A stretch of DNA of 64,000 nucleotides from Cryptomeria japonica. Its lineage: Eukaryota > Streptophyta > Pinopsida > Cupressales > Cupressaceae. The stretch covers positions 722,327,649 to 722,391,648 of the forward strand of contig NC_081413.1 in the NCBI RefSeq assembly GCF_030272615.1, given 5' to 3'. A program made the position numbers and the translations under genes. Every line of letters starts with the position of its first letter. Position 1 is the first letter of the stretch. This document shows, one piece after another, positions 36,134-47,274 of this stretch. The notes beneath the pieces were generated by a model, which was not told the DNA's origin, ran no database searches, and saw only the letters and a list, made by a program, of their open reading frames with translations.

Positions 36134-36539
36134 TTCAGATCTACAACTACTTGTTCTTATTTTGAGATTTTTGGCTTTGGAAGCAGATCCGGGGTTTCAG
36201 GAATTTTTTATGTACCTAGGGTTTGAGATTTTTTTCTGAGCACTTTGGGTCTAAACGGACCTCACCATCGTGCTCAAAAGGCCCGAAAACCTCTATGGTC
36301 ATATAAAATTTGACCTGTTTTGGTTCCTGAGCCTCTGGGAGTAATTTTTTTCTCAGATCCAGGCTGTACGACCCTGGCACGTACATCGAGGAAATTTTTT
36401 TTTAAAAAAAATAATTTTTTTTTGCCTTTTTACGACATGCAAGCCAAAATTTTCCTTTCAAAAATATTTTCTTAAAAAAAGTGGAAAAAGGGCAAATAGG
36501 GTTTTATATATAAATTTTGAGAAACAAACAAAATTTTTT

Positions 36540-37040
36540 TTTTGGGGGTTCCCACGGTACGCAGGGTACCATGGGACCCCTACAAGTGTCAGTATGGCCC
36601 CTGCCGCCACCTATCCCTGCCACTGTTAGTACCGCGCATGGACACCGACAACTTCCTTGGGCCCCGCGCCTGCCAGTCTCCGGACCCCGGCCCCTGTCGG
36701 CCTCGGCTTCCACTCTCGCCGACCGCTATCTGCTCCCGCCGCCGTTGGTCTCCCCGCCGCCGGCCTCCATGTGACCATTCCCCCGCCGACATCTTTTCTC
36801 TTTCTGGCACTGGCCCCCTTCCGACAGCGCCTCCGACATCGCTCTGTCCTCGGCCGCCACTTCCCGGCAGCACCGCCTGGCCCCCGCCGTCGGCCCGCCC
36901 GACCCTTTTTCTCGGCCGACCACCACTCTGCCACCAGGCCGCCGCCCTGCCACCGCTCCGCCCGGAAGCCACCGGTGCACCACTGGAGCTCCGCTCCCTG
37001 GCCACCGAACCACCAACAGGCAACCAGACCCCCTTTTTTG
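36540..37040. other. GC-rich island in the small LTR element (possible captured sequence)
   Basis: About 500 bases of very GC-rich, CCG/CCN-rich DNA (one 60-base row near 36850 is about 80% GC) in an otherwise AT-rich element. All frames on both strands stay open for 70-200 codons because of composition. The longest plus-strand reading (36542-37156) is Pro/Arg-rich with no domain I know. It could be a captured exon of a proline-rich gene or a composition-biased leader. Confidence 0.6.
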
Positions 37041-38186
37041 GCTTTTTCAGGGGGGGTTTGGTTTTTTGGCCCTATCTTGGGCATACGGAGTCATTTTTTC
37101 AAAAACGAATAGGTGTCGGAAAGCTGGTTCCAAGGCCGACCTCATGGTGTTGGTAATTTTTTCCAATTTTTCTATTTGACTATTTTGTTTGTAGTCAAAG
37201 TGAGGTCTCTTTTTTGTACTCCGAGAGACGTAGAATGAGCATCCGACCTCCGTTTTTCGAAAAATTTATATTTTCAAAAAAGCATGTTCTGTGTACTTTC
37301 CAGAAATATGAGTTTTTTTTTCCAGATTCTGCTCCATGCATATTTTATTCATTTTTTTTCTTTTCAGCACTCTGGTGGATATCGTGGTTGTTTCAGGTCC
37401 TGGGATCTCTTCTATGAGTAGGGTGTCTCTATTTTGATTCTCATTTCTATTTCCAGTCTTCTTATCATCGTAGCTTGTAATTATGCAAACGCACTGAGAT
37501 AAAGTGCCATCATGCATTGTTTACTTGGAATCTTGCATATATTGTGTCTTGTTGTACATGTACTGTTGATCAAGTGCCATGAGGGGGTTGATGTTTGCCT
37601 TTGTTTGCCATCTTCCTTTGTCAAGTGAGTGTTCCTTCCACGACATTCGCCTCATGATGATGTGTCTCAGCACCTTTGATGTTCTTGGTTCTTCATCATG
37701 CAGTTGTTTTTGGCTGTCCTTTTCAGTGTTCCTGTCCTCTCCCACTTCCGCATTATGGGGAGGTTTATCCTGTTGGTTCTAATGCTTCAGTGGTTCGATT
37801 GATCAACTAACTTTAGGCTTTGGTTTCTCATGCCATCTGTATCTTCGATTTCAGTTGTTTTGCCTTGTTTGCCTCCTAATTCGAGTAGTATCATTTGAGG
37901 GCACTCATGCAGATTACAATCTTCTCTACCTGGTCATGTTCTAGTTCAGTGGATGTTCTTCAGATCAGCAGTTATTCTTCGACAGAGTTTGCATGTTCTT
38001 CATGCTTTAGTGGTGTTCTTTTATCTCTTTTTGGAGAGGAGTTTTTTCCCACTGGGTTTTCTCCTTTGTCTCCATTTCATAGAGATTTCATTGTATTTGG
38101 GTACTTGATCAGGCCTTATTGTCGGGACCCATCTTTATTGCTTTCAGTAGCTATTCTAGGTTTTAGCTTCTCCCTAAGTCTAGCTT

Positions 38187-38195
38187 AAGGGGGGG
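38187..38195 (+). other. Polypurine tract of the small LTR element
   Basis: AAGGGGGGG abuts the 3' LTR. It is preceded by a copia-type tail (CCCTAAGTCTAGCTT). Confidence 0.8.
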
Positions 38196-38564
38196 TGTTA
38201 GAGTATTTGGGTATTTACTTGATTAGTTAAACATTCTTTGTTTAATTATTTAAGTTCCCTTTATCTCTTTTACACTTAAGCTAACTTTAGGTACATATAA
38301 TTAATTATTTTAATTAATTATTATGTGCAAACCTAGGTTTTCCCTTTTTAGGGTTTCTTGACCTATTAAAGGTTGAGTTCTTTCTTTTCATTGTAAGAAT
38401 CACATTACATATTTTTGTGAATATTGAGCTCTCTCTTTTTGAGCATATTCTCTGTGTTTTGTATGTTCTTCAGATTTTGCTTCATTTCTTCTCCTTGTAA
38501 CAGGTTATTCGGCTTGTAGAAGATCTTCAGGCTCCTGTGGTGTTGTATTTTCTCAACTCCTATA
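38196..38564 (+). repeat. 3' LTR of the small copia-like element
   Basis: 369 bp, the same length as the 5' LTR, followed by the target repeat TTGAG. Confidence 0.9.
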
Positions 38565-41500
38565 TTGAGGTTGCTGATGTAAACATAGAAAGTGCACAAG
38601 CATACTATGAGAAGCACATAGATAAGTGCAATAAAACAACTAACATTATGTTCCTATCCACTCCATGTGATTCAACTGTCACGAGATGGCCCAAGTAATT
38701 TCACAAAAGCAATTTTAGTGAAGAGTACAATGACATGGTTACAATGCTTGCATGAGTTAAAGGCTTGAAAGACCCCCACTACTTTTAGGAGTGGATGTGC
38801 TACTACATGAAAATCATCAGGAAAGGGACAACCAAGATTGATTGGGGAGATAAAATTAGTGATGCTCTCTGTATTCAGTTAAAGGAAGTCAAGACATCAT
38901 TGAAATTATATATGACTTCATATCTTGTGTATGTAATTGTCTCAATGAGGCAATATCCAGGCTTGTCTACAAAAGGAGATAGGAGGTTGTTACCTGTTTG
39001 GGATTATTATGATTAGTTAACCATCAATAATAAGGGATGTTATTTTCGAAGATTCAATGATGCTTTCTTTGCAGTGTGGAGATGTTTGTTCAAAAATAAT
39101 CTGCACAAGGAGAGAATTTCCAAAGCAACATATGACTTGGTATCTTCCTTTGGTTGTGTTTTCTTGCAATTTCCTTCATTTACATATATCCACATTGGAT
39201 GTTTCATAGGTGAGCCATTCATGTTGCCTCAGTATCCATCACACAAGGTTGTCCTCATGGAACTTTGTCGTCAATTGGTGCATGTGCATACAAAGAAGAC
39301 TTCTTCTCATAAGGCAGGTCTCAAATGGCTTGTCTATTGGCCGGTATTCAGTGCTCACTATGCCTAAGGCCAAGAATATGGAGAATGAAATGTTATGGGT
39401 CACAATGAGAAGATTTAAGGACCGAGAAAACTTTGATTTTCGCAATATAATATGCAAGATTAGGAAGAGTTATATGCATGTAAATAGGCTTGAGGATGTT
39501 TGGGAATATTGTAAAAGTGAAGAAGATGTAAGAAGGATGGACTATAGTTGTCTTACATTGGAGAAAATAGAAAACTTGGACTTGGAAAATATTCCTAGCA
39601 CCATGGAAGATACAAATGATATAGTGGACCTTGTCTACTATGAGAAGAAAATTGTTGATACTCCCTTGCCTTTAATCCAAAGGTCAAAGAAAGAGAGCAA
39701 GTCAATCTCTAAAAGGTTTTCACCTATCATGGAAAATACAAACCAATAGCTACTAAAAAAGGGAATCCAGATGAAACAACTTCCTATTAGTTCAGGTGAG
39801 GAAGATAGTGATGGTCCAAAGGGAAAGACTTTGGAATTGAGAACTAAGAATAAGGAAGATACTCAGGCACATTCACCAGTAAAATCAAAGGGAAAGGCGC
39901 CAAAGTTCAAGGTCACACTTAAAGTTTTGAAGAAAGGAGAATCTACCTCCACGATCGTGCAACAAGAATCAGCCCAAGGACCTAATCAAGATGAGGAAGG
40001 AGAACATGAAGAAGAGGAGGGAGAAATTCCTCATGTTGGAGAAGAATAAGAACAGGGAGAAAGCTCTACTCTTACCGCCTCTCAAACATCATCATCAAAT
40101 TGTGTTGTGGTTCATTCTATTGACTCTGATTCTAATGAAGAGGTGTGAGAACATGATGAAGAAGTTGCATCTTTTGACTTGGATGAAGAACAAGGTCAAG
40201 AAGGGGGCAATGCAAGATTTGTAACTCTCTCTAGTCTTCCTAGTTTCGATGACATTCTAAATTCAATGATTGAATCATCAATCTTAGATTTTAATGAAGC
40301 TATAGAACATGTCACCACAAAGAAATGTATAGCAAGTCTTTCAATATTTGCTGCCATGACAGAAACACCACCCTTGGTGAGCACAGTTGTCATTTCTTTG
40401 ACAACGACTCCTGTTATTACATCAACACTATCAACAGATGCAATAGTTGAGACGGTTAATGTTCCACCACCCTCTATGCCACTATCGCTACCAGTATAAT
40501 TTTCTACAATTTCATTTGTAACTTCTCCCATCATGCCTATTGTTATGATGACTTTGGTACAAGTGAGATCATTAGTAGCAATAGTGTCTTCCAGTCATTT
40601 TCCTACTAGTTTGCCTGCGGTTACACAAGTGGAGGTCACTACTCCAGCCACATAATTAGTCTTACCCCCTTGGTTGGACATAGTGGCACCAAAAAGGAAG
40701 AAACGAGTTGTTTCACTAGATGACTTTGACTTCGAGCAATTAACTCCTTCAAAGGCTAAGGTATCTAAAAAGCCCAAGACAATATCAAGGGTGCTCGTTG
40801 ATCAAGTTAGTAAACGGAAGTATGCTGAAGTAATTGTGCCAACAACAGGTAAGACCAAAGAAAACATCCAAATTGCGGATTATACAGTTCAAACTATTGA
40901 GCTTGGAGAATAAACTCATGAAAGTGTGAAGAACGACTCAAGAGTTGCAAACGAAGCTATCATAAGAAGATTGGATGAAGAGTGGGCTGAAAAGATCAAA
41001 TTCAAGGAAAAGTGTGAACAACTGACTAATGTTTTGATTAAGGTGACCCAAAATTCACAACAGGTGGAACCCATTGTTTTATCCATTGATACAAAAACAT
41101 TGAAAAGAATGGAACAAGTAAGGGCTAAGGGTCAAGTGGTTAATCAATGGATTGAAAGGTTGAAATTTGAAGGCTCCCTCCTCTTAGATTCAACTATTAA
41201 GTTGTTAAAAGACTTTGAAATCATGCAAAGTCAAATGCAAGGAATCAAAATCACTTTCACACAAGAAACAGGTGAGAATGAAAGAAACATGCAGGCGTGG
41301 GAAAAAATGAAGGATTTTGACATTGATTTTCTTGTAGATAATAATGTGTTAGAATCAAGAGGGAAATATGTTCAAGTTTTATCTCTACTAACATACATGA
41401 ATGAATTGATCAAGCATATGGTTACTGATCTTGAAGGTGAGATCAGGAGTTGTGATAATAATATTGATCAAATATCAACAAGAATAGTTGATATCCCTTG

Positions 41501-41820
41501 CTACCTATATGGTAAGGATAATCAGCAATTGGTCTCAAGTGATACCCTCATCCAGGAGTTCCACTCTTTGTTCTCACATTGGACAGAACAAGATTTCACT
41601 CTGAACACCTTTGAGAAACTTCTTGAAATATAGGTTGGTTTAGAGTTGCTTGCCTCTTTGCTCAAAGATGGAAAGAAGCAAGATGTGAAGACCAGAGATG
41701 TTATATGTCGAATCAATGCCATATCAAATTGCATCGCCTTGCCAGATGAAGTTGAGATGAAATCTATCTTGGCTAAATTTGAAGAATTTAAATCCAATAA
41801 GGAGGACAAAGTTGAATAAA
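38565..41820 (+). pseudogene. Unrecognised coding unit, remainder (globular part, disordered middle, helical C-terminus)
   Basis: Continues the unit begun at 35339. About 38565-39365 reads as a folded, aromatic-rich region (DPHYF, EWMCYYMKIIRKG, CIQLKEVKTSLKLYM, LMELCRQLVHVHTKK). About 39370-40090 is charged and low complexity, rich in Glu, Lys and Ser. About 40200-40640 is rich in Ser, Thr, Val and Pro. A basic PKRKKR cluster (near 40690) could be a nuclear signal. About 40926-41820 is Lys/Glu-rich, helix-forming and coiled-coil-like, ending KSNKEDKVE. The coding region is broken at several places. No reverse transcriptase, integrase or other known domain was seen. It could be a lineage-specific gene family or an extra gene of a large retroelement. 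Confidence 0.55.
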
Positions 41821-43207
41821 GTGTCCCCTTTGACAATTAGTTTTTCATGTAAATACAATTTTAATGTAGTTGCATTTTTAGATGCTGTAAGTTTTCTTGC
41901 AGCTGCATGTTCCCTATATGTTGTAGTTGTAGTCAAGTCAGACTGTGCAATTGAATTGGTCAACTGTACTCACCTTTTTTCTCTTTTTTCTCTCCTATAC
42001 ATAGAGGAGCCTCATTTGTAAATATTTATCTTTTATTATGCTAAGGAAGACTCTGCCAAATTTTTGCCTCAACTTAGACTTTGAGCTTTTGTTGTGAAGA
42101 TTCAATCAAGCAAATAAAGAAAGCAATTCTATTTGATCTCAAACTTTGTGTTGTGTCAAAGATTGTTTATATGAGTTAGTGTTCCTATGTTCATTTCTTA
42201 TATATTTTCTTTAATTCCTTGATATTGGCGATATTGTTTATGTAAGTAAGAGAGATTTCTAATTGTGGAAGTAGACTTTGTACTTCTTGCATATTTGGGA
42301 AGTTTTTTGATGTTAAGTGATTAGTGGTAGGCTTTGTATTGTTGCTACTAGTTGTAGTTTTAAAGATTGGGGAATTACACTTGAAGACTTTGAGCTGCAA
42401 GTTGAATTTCTTACCATTTGTAATAATTATCTTAGTTAGAATTACATTCAAGAAAGACTTTGTGCTTCTTGATTGTAAGTTTTGGTGTAGTTTGTTGGAT
42501 TAGTTCGTTCATTTCTTTAAGTATCAAAAGTGATATAGAATTGTAACAAAGTGGAGGGAGAATCCATAAACTCTAAAAAAAAAGAGTTATATGCCCGAAA
42601 CTTACCCACAGATTTTAGTTTCTTGTTAATTAGAGAAGAAATTTCAAAGGGAACCTCCCCTTGCTGAGAGGAGAGATTAATTTCTCAACATAGCTGTGTG
42701 TGAATTATATATTTTATCATTGGTACGCTAATGATAAAATATTCACCCAACACACGTGTACCTTTCTTTTCTTTTTTCTCCTAAATTAGTGGTTTGGGCT
42801 CCATCAAGAACAAAATCGACACAGGTTTTGGGAAGAGTATAAATAGATGCCAATACTTCAAACTTTTTTCCTCTTCTTTTTCGATGCATGCACTAGGAAT
42901 AGGAACAAACCTTCTTGAAAAAGTGGCTAAGGTATGGAATAAGTCAATGATTGGTAGATGGCATGGAATTGGGAACACATTGGCAATTCAAATGATTCCA
43001 AGAATCACTGCTAGTTCCAATAGAGGTTCCTATAATTAAGCAAACTTTTATGTGACATAACTTCTTCATTTCAACTCCAATTTTTTTCAACTACAAATAC
43101 CCATTTGGTTATTCCATAAGATGCAAAAGTCAAACAACCCTAGACTTAGTGAATTTTTTAGATTTTTGAGTTTTAAAAAATCGACAAAAAATATGTGGGA
43201 AGCATAC
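41821..43207. other. 3' flank of the unknown coding unit
   Basis: AT-rich, with transcript-tail-like sequence (AATAAAGAAAG near 42114). A 13-base inverted pair, ATATTTTATCATT / AATGATAAAATAT (42709-42721 and 42730-42742), surrounds GGTACGCT. No LTR matching the upstream side was found. Confidence 0.4.
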
Positions 43208-44599
43208 TGTAGTCACACAAATTTGTCTAGTTTAATTAAATGAATATTTCGTATTTATTTGATTAAAAATCCACTAGCCATTAGTTAATTAAATTAATAT
43301 TTAATTAATTCATCTTCAAACATTCTTCTATTAATTAAATAAATTATTCAATTTATTTTAATTAATTCATTAAATCAAATTCAAATCAATTAAATAAATA
43401 AAATCTATTTATTTAATTAAATCACCCTATTCCTCTTTTAAATAAATTAAATAAAAACATTTATTTAAATCATTATCCCCCCCCCATTTGCATTTTTCTA
43501 CAAATGCAACTTGCACACATTTATTGAAATAAATGAATTTTTATTTTAATAAAATCCTATTTTCCCTCACCCACCAAATCCACTTGCAAAATCTAATCCC
43601 CTTCTAGATTCTTCTAACCCCTTCCTAATTAGCCTAATCCACCCCCTAATTATTGTCACATTCCTAAGCAAAATGGAGTCACTTCTCAAAGACTCCAAAG
43701 TCTTTGAAAAACATTTAATGCTTTGTGTGTTCAACAAAATAACCCCCAAAGTCTTCCAAGACCATTAATGGCTCTTACATGACCATTTATGGCTCTTACA
43801 TAACCATTTATGGTTATTTCAAACTTGTCCCCCCAAACATTTATTGTTTTGACCATATTCATCCATTTCACATTTGCACAAGAGTTTATCCATTGGATAA
43901 AAGCTTTATTCTTTGAATAAAGAATTTATTCATTCAACCAACCTTGACTTAAGCTCCCAAGGTCATATCAGGCATTTAATGCTTATTCCCTCTCCTCTCA
44001 ACCTATCTCACATTGACACTTGTCATCCTGGGATTGGGTTGAAAGCCCTCACATGGATTTGAAATCATTCAATCCTGACCCTTGTTGAGATTGCTCAATC
44101 TCAACCATCCGTTGCTCCATTTTTCCTATAAATAGAGCCCATTTCTTCATAATCCAGATCCTAAAAACTGGTATGCACTTAAGCTATAGGCATTTTAAGA
44201 GAGCATTTTAGCATAGGCAATCTACTATCTTGTTATTTTGGTTAAAATATATCATTTTAGCATCAATAGTATAGCATTAGCTTCTCTTTTCATATTTGAA
44301 GCACAATACTACCATCTCAATCCTCCATAAGCATCCATAGTGCAAAAAGCTGCTGAGAGCTACACTATTTTGGAACTTGGAGAGGAGAGGAACAAGGGAG
44401 AAAGGAACTAAGAGCATGTTAGGAGGTATTTGGAGATGCCTCATCATGTTTGCTTTGATAGTTAAATATGCTTGCATGTTTTTAGTATCTCTCTTGGTAT
44501 GCCTTTTTAGATTAGTTTTTGATTGACTAACACTAACGGTTTTTGTGTCTTTTGTGTTGTTTATCATTTGCTAACCTTGTGCCATTTTGCAGGGCATCA
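43208..44599 (+). repeat. 5' LTR of the Tat element
   Basis: 1,392 bp. The AT-rich U3 has TTTAATTAAAT-type words, TATAAATA is at 44127-44134, and the end is GCAGGGCATCA. Same architecture as the 1,803-bp LTR at 11463 but without the duplicated segment. Confidence 0.93.
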
Positions 44600-44601
44600 T
44601 T

Positions 44602-44619
44602 TGGTGAACCCGACGTGAA
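44602..44619 (+). other. Primer-binding site (tRNA-Trp type)
   Basis: TGGTGAACCCGACGTGAA, identical to 13268-13285, lies two bases after the LTR. Confidence 0.7.
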
Positions 44620-44699
44620 GCGAACACGCAACCTTCTGATTCGAACCACCAAAACATATCATTTTTTTTTAACTAACATGTTTGATTGTTGAAAGTGTC

Positions 44700-44950
44700 A
44701 CACAGGTTGCGCTTTAGTGCTATTGAACACGTTCTGGCGCTATTGACACTTTTTCTTTTAGCGCTATTGCTCTTACAATAGCGCTATTGTAAAAGTTTCA
44801 GTGCTTTTGACATTATTTTAGCGCTTTGGTCATTCTTCTGGCGCTATTGAAGATCTTTTAGCGCTTTTGACTCTCTATCATTGTTGTTCTTTCAGCGCTT
44901 CTGTGTAAAATAGCGCTTCTGTTTAAATGCAGACTAGCGCTATTGCAACA
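44700..44950 (+). repeat. GCGCTATTG / GCGCTTTTG array in the Tat leader
   Basis: Ten GCGCT words in 240 bases, mostly followed by ATTG, TTTG or TCTG (44709, 44737, 44761, 44781, 44821, 44841, 44861, 44895, 44913, 44937), with variants such as AGTGCTTTTG between them. The same words occur on the opposite strand at 59871-60190. Confidence 0.85.
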
Positions 44951-45414
44951 GAGTGTCGTCCAAATCACCTTGTAACCACAAAAATAGAAATTCTTAGGCT
45001 TGTGGAAGCCCCCCTTGGACATCGATTTTACTAAACACGTTTTTGTTTGTGCAGGTTAAAAACTCACCATAAAAATCACAAACTTGTCTTTTGGTGCTTA
45101 AAAAATTGAAAAACACAAAATTGTATTGCTTTCTAGTTAGGATTCATCTTTATTTTGGTGCTTAAAATCAACACACAAAGTTTCTTTTCTTGCATCAAAC
45201 TTAAAAAAATCACAATCCACACTTCAATTTTTGGGCAAGTAAAAAGAACAAACCACTTGTTTTTTATTTTTGCAAATAAATTTTACTTCAAGCAAAAACG
45301 TGTTTTTCATTAAGTTGACCAGGATTTTCGAATTCTAGATTACAAAACACATTGCCTTTGAAGTTAAAACGAACACCATGGCTGTTGGAGCAACATCTCC
45401 AAATAGTTAGATCA

Positions 45415-46125
45415 CATTTTGAAATGCTGGATTAAAAAGAACAAGTGTTTTATATGTTTGGCACGCTTGTGCACAAAAGTCAGTCGAGTGGTCCTACCTC
45501 TAACACACACTATCCTCTCCCTTGGCTCTCGTGGTCCTAGGTGCAAGAGAAAAGTGTTAGTAACACTCAAAATTTTATCTTTTTAAGAGAGGCCTACCAA
45601 GGGATCGATACTCTTGGGAACGACCTCGAGCGGTAAATCTTTCGAGCCGCTATAGAAATTAGGTGAGAGCGAAAACTGTAGCCTTGGGTATAGCTGTTCC
45701 TACAGTGTAACTGGCCGAAAGGACAAATGGGCCCCACCACCAGTTACAAGGCTCTTAAGTGAGTCACTGCAGAATGAACTTATGTCCAAAAACATCGAAC
45801 ATGACTAAACACCTTTAAGTAGTAGCCCACCCGTTCTATTGATTGAGAATATTTGCGATATAATTTAGTACAAGAGCATAGATGGTTTTGTTCCCAAGAT
45901 ACTCACCATACATATTTCCTTGAGTAGAAACATAGCTTTTTGAAAAGTCACTTGTGGCTTGATAAAAGTGGTGACTCCCCCATCACAGGGATCATCTATT
46001 TGTTATGCTCGTGCAAGACTTAGTATATCACATCTTTACCTGCCACGACGAGATTCATAAGGTATGTAGTACCAAAGTCGAAGAAATATCAAGATGTGGG
46101 CTAAATTTATCACAACTGACCATTT
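45415..46125 (+). other. Highly conserved leader block shared with the non-autonomous element
   Basis: Aligns to about 14139-14845 with few differences (roughly 97% by eye over its last 400 bases). It is untranslated as far as I can see. It includes a small GAGCGG...CCGCT hairpin and the stem-loop at 45706-45748. Confidence 0.8.
45706..45748 (+). other. Predicted stem-loop with GGGCCC palindrome in the loop
   Basis: TGTAACTGG (45706-45714) pairs with CCAGTTACA (45740-45748). The loop contains GGGCCC (45729-45734). Identical in stem, loop length and palindrome to 14428-14470. Confidence 0.6.
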
Positions 46126-46301
46126 GACCTTAGGGATAAAAAGTGTTTGAAGTGTGTTCATTTTAAAGACCAAGTGCAAATTGAGCCGACTTCAGGCTTT
46201 GGAAATACACCTTGAAATACATCTAAAGGAAGGGTCATATACAAGTCCAAGGATTGGGTTGATCTAGACCCATACTCATTTGTGCCTTTGAGGCTACATT
46301 C

Positions 46302-46835
46302 TTGTGTTTGTTTGCTTGCTTTGTTTTCTTGTCAAAGAAACATCAAACCAGAAAATCAATCCCAAAAACAAAGTATTCATTCAACCAAACATTTCTCAAA
46401 ACAACCAAACACATCAAAAACAAAGTGCAAACAACAAAGAGTCAAAATTTTATGGCCATTCTTCACATTTTGCGAAAGAAGAAGCGTCATCAGAATATCA
46501 ACTTGGAAAGAAGACCATTAAGCTCAAAGGCTTTGATCAAAAGGAGAAAAATTTTCTATATAAATAGACAAATCTTTTTCTCCCATAGAGTTTTCTTGCG
46601 TCATATGCGTCTCTACCTTCAAGACAAAACAAACGAATTTGATTCAGAGACATTGAACCGCAGAGCTTTTATGCAATATAGAGCTCTGAGTTATCACAAA
46701 AACCAAGGAGGTAAGATTAATTCCAACTTTTTCCCAAACATCTGTATCACCTATAACACGGCTCGAGAAATACCACCAACACCCGAAAGGGAAGAGGTAG
46801 ATTTTGTCCCTTTTGTAACACAAAGCTTTTATTAA
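46302..46835 (+). other. Open reading in the Tat leader (possible ORF1, uncertain)
   Basis: A 177-codon, Lys/Arg/His-rich reading ahead of gag with no domain I recognise. Some Tat/Ogre elements carry an extra gene before gag, so the position fits, but composition alone could produce it. The non-autonomous relative lacks this part. Confidence 0.3.
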
Positions 46836-47274
46836 AGTTGAAAACATTTCATTCATCATACATCATCATTTCATCATCAATCCATTTCCAACTCTCAAAA
46901 CATTAAGAGGTTCTTGTCCCAAGTTCTCTTTTAGACATTGCTTGAATCAAACACATCACATCACTTTTTAGATTGTTTCTACATCTAGGATAAGCTCATC
47001 GTAAGAAACACATCTACGTAGGTTAAAACTAGTTCATGAGTGAATCCTCTCATTACTAGGTAGTTCAATCTGTAACACATCTCAGATTTCTCTACACCTT
47101 ATCACATCCAAATCTTATCAAACAAGCAAGAAATTCAAAGAAGGAATTTCGGTTACATCTACCTTAAAAGTGCTAGAGATCTACATGCAACACAATTCAC
47201 CAATCATCAATCTCTCATTTCATCAAAAACTCATCATCATTTTCACTCAACTTCAACAAAGACTCATCAGCAAA

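Larger units (their letters stand above)
35753..38564 (+). mobile_element. Small non-autonomous LTR retrotransposon, copia-like, TRIM/LARD type
   Basis: The element is 2,812 bp with two 369-bp LTRs (35753-36121 and 38196-38564), flanked by the 5-bp repeat TTGAG (35748-35752 and 38565-38569). A tRNA-Met PBS directly follows the 5' LTR and a G-rich polypurine tract precedes the 3' LTR. The 2.07-kb internal part has no gag or pol. About half a dozen LTR differences (near 1.6%) make it fairly young. It is inserted in the unknown coding unit. LTR ends are TGTTAGAG and CTCCTATA. Confidence 0.92.

Noticed and set aside
36542-37156. 204-codon and other long open readings on both strands of the GC-rich island
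   Set aside because: GC-rich DNA has few stop codons, so all frames stay open. No frame has a domain or a preferred codon pattern.
44277-44567. 96-codon minus-strand reading in both LTRs of the Tat element
   Set aside because: Same reason: duplicated with the LTR and antisense to its transcript.
46644-46859. Minus-strand 71-codon reading in the Tat leader
   Set aside because: Antisense shadow with no motif.
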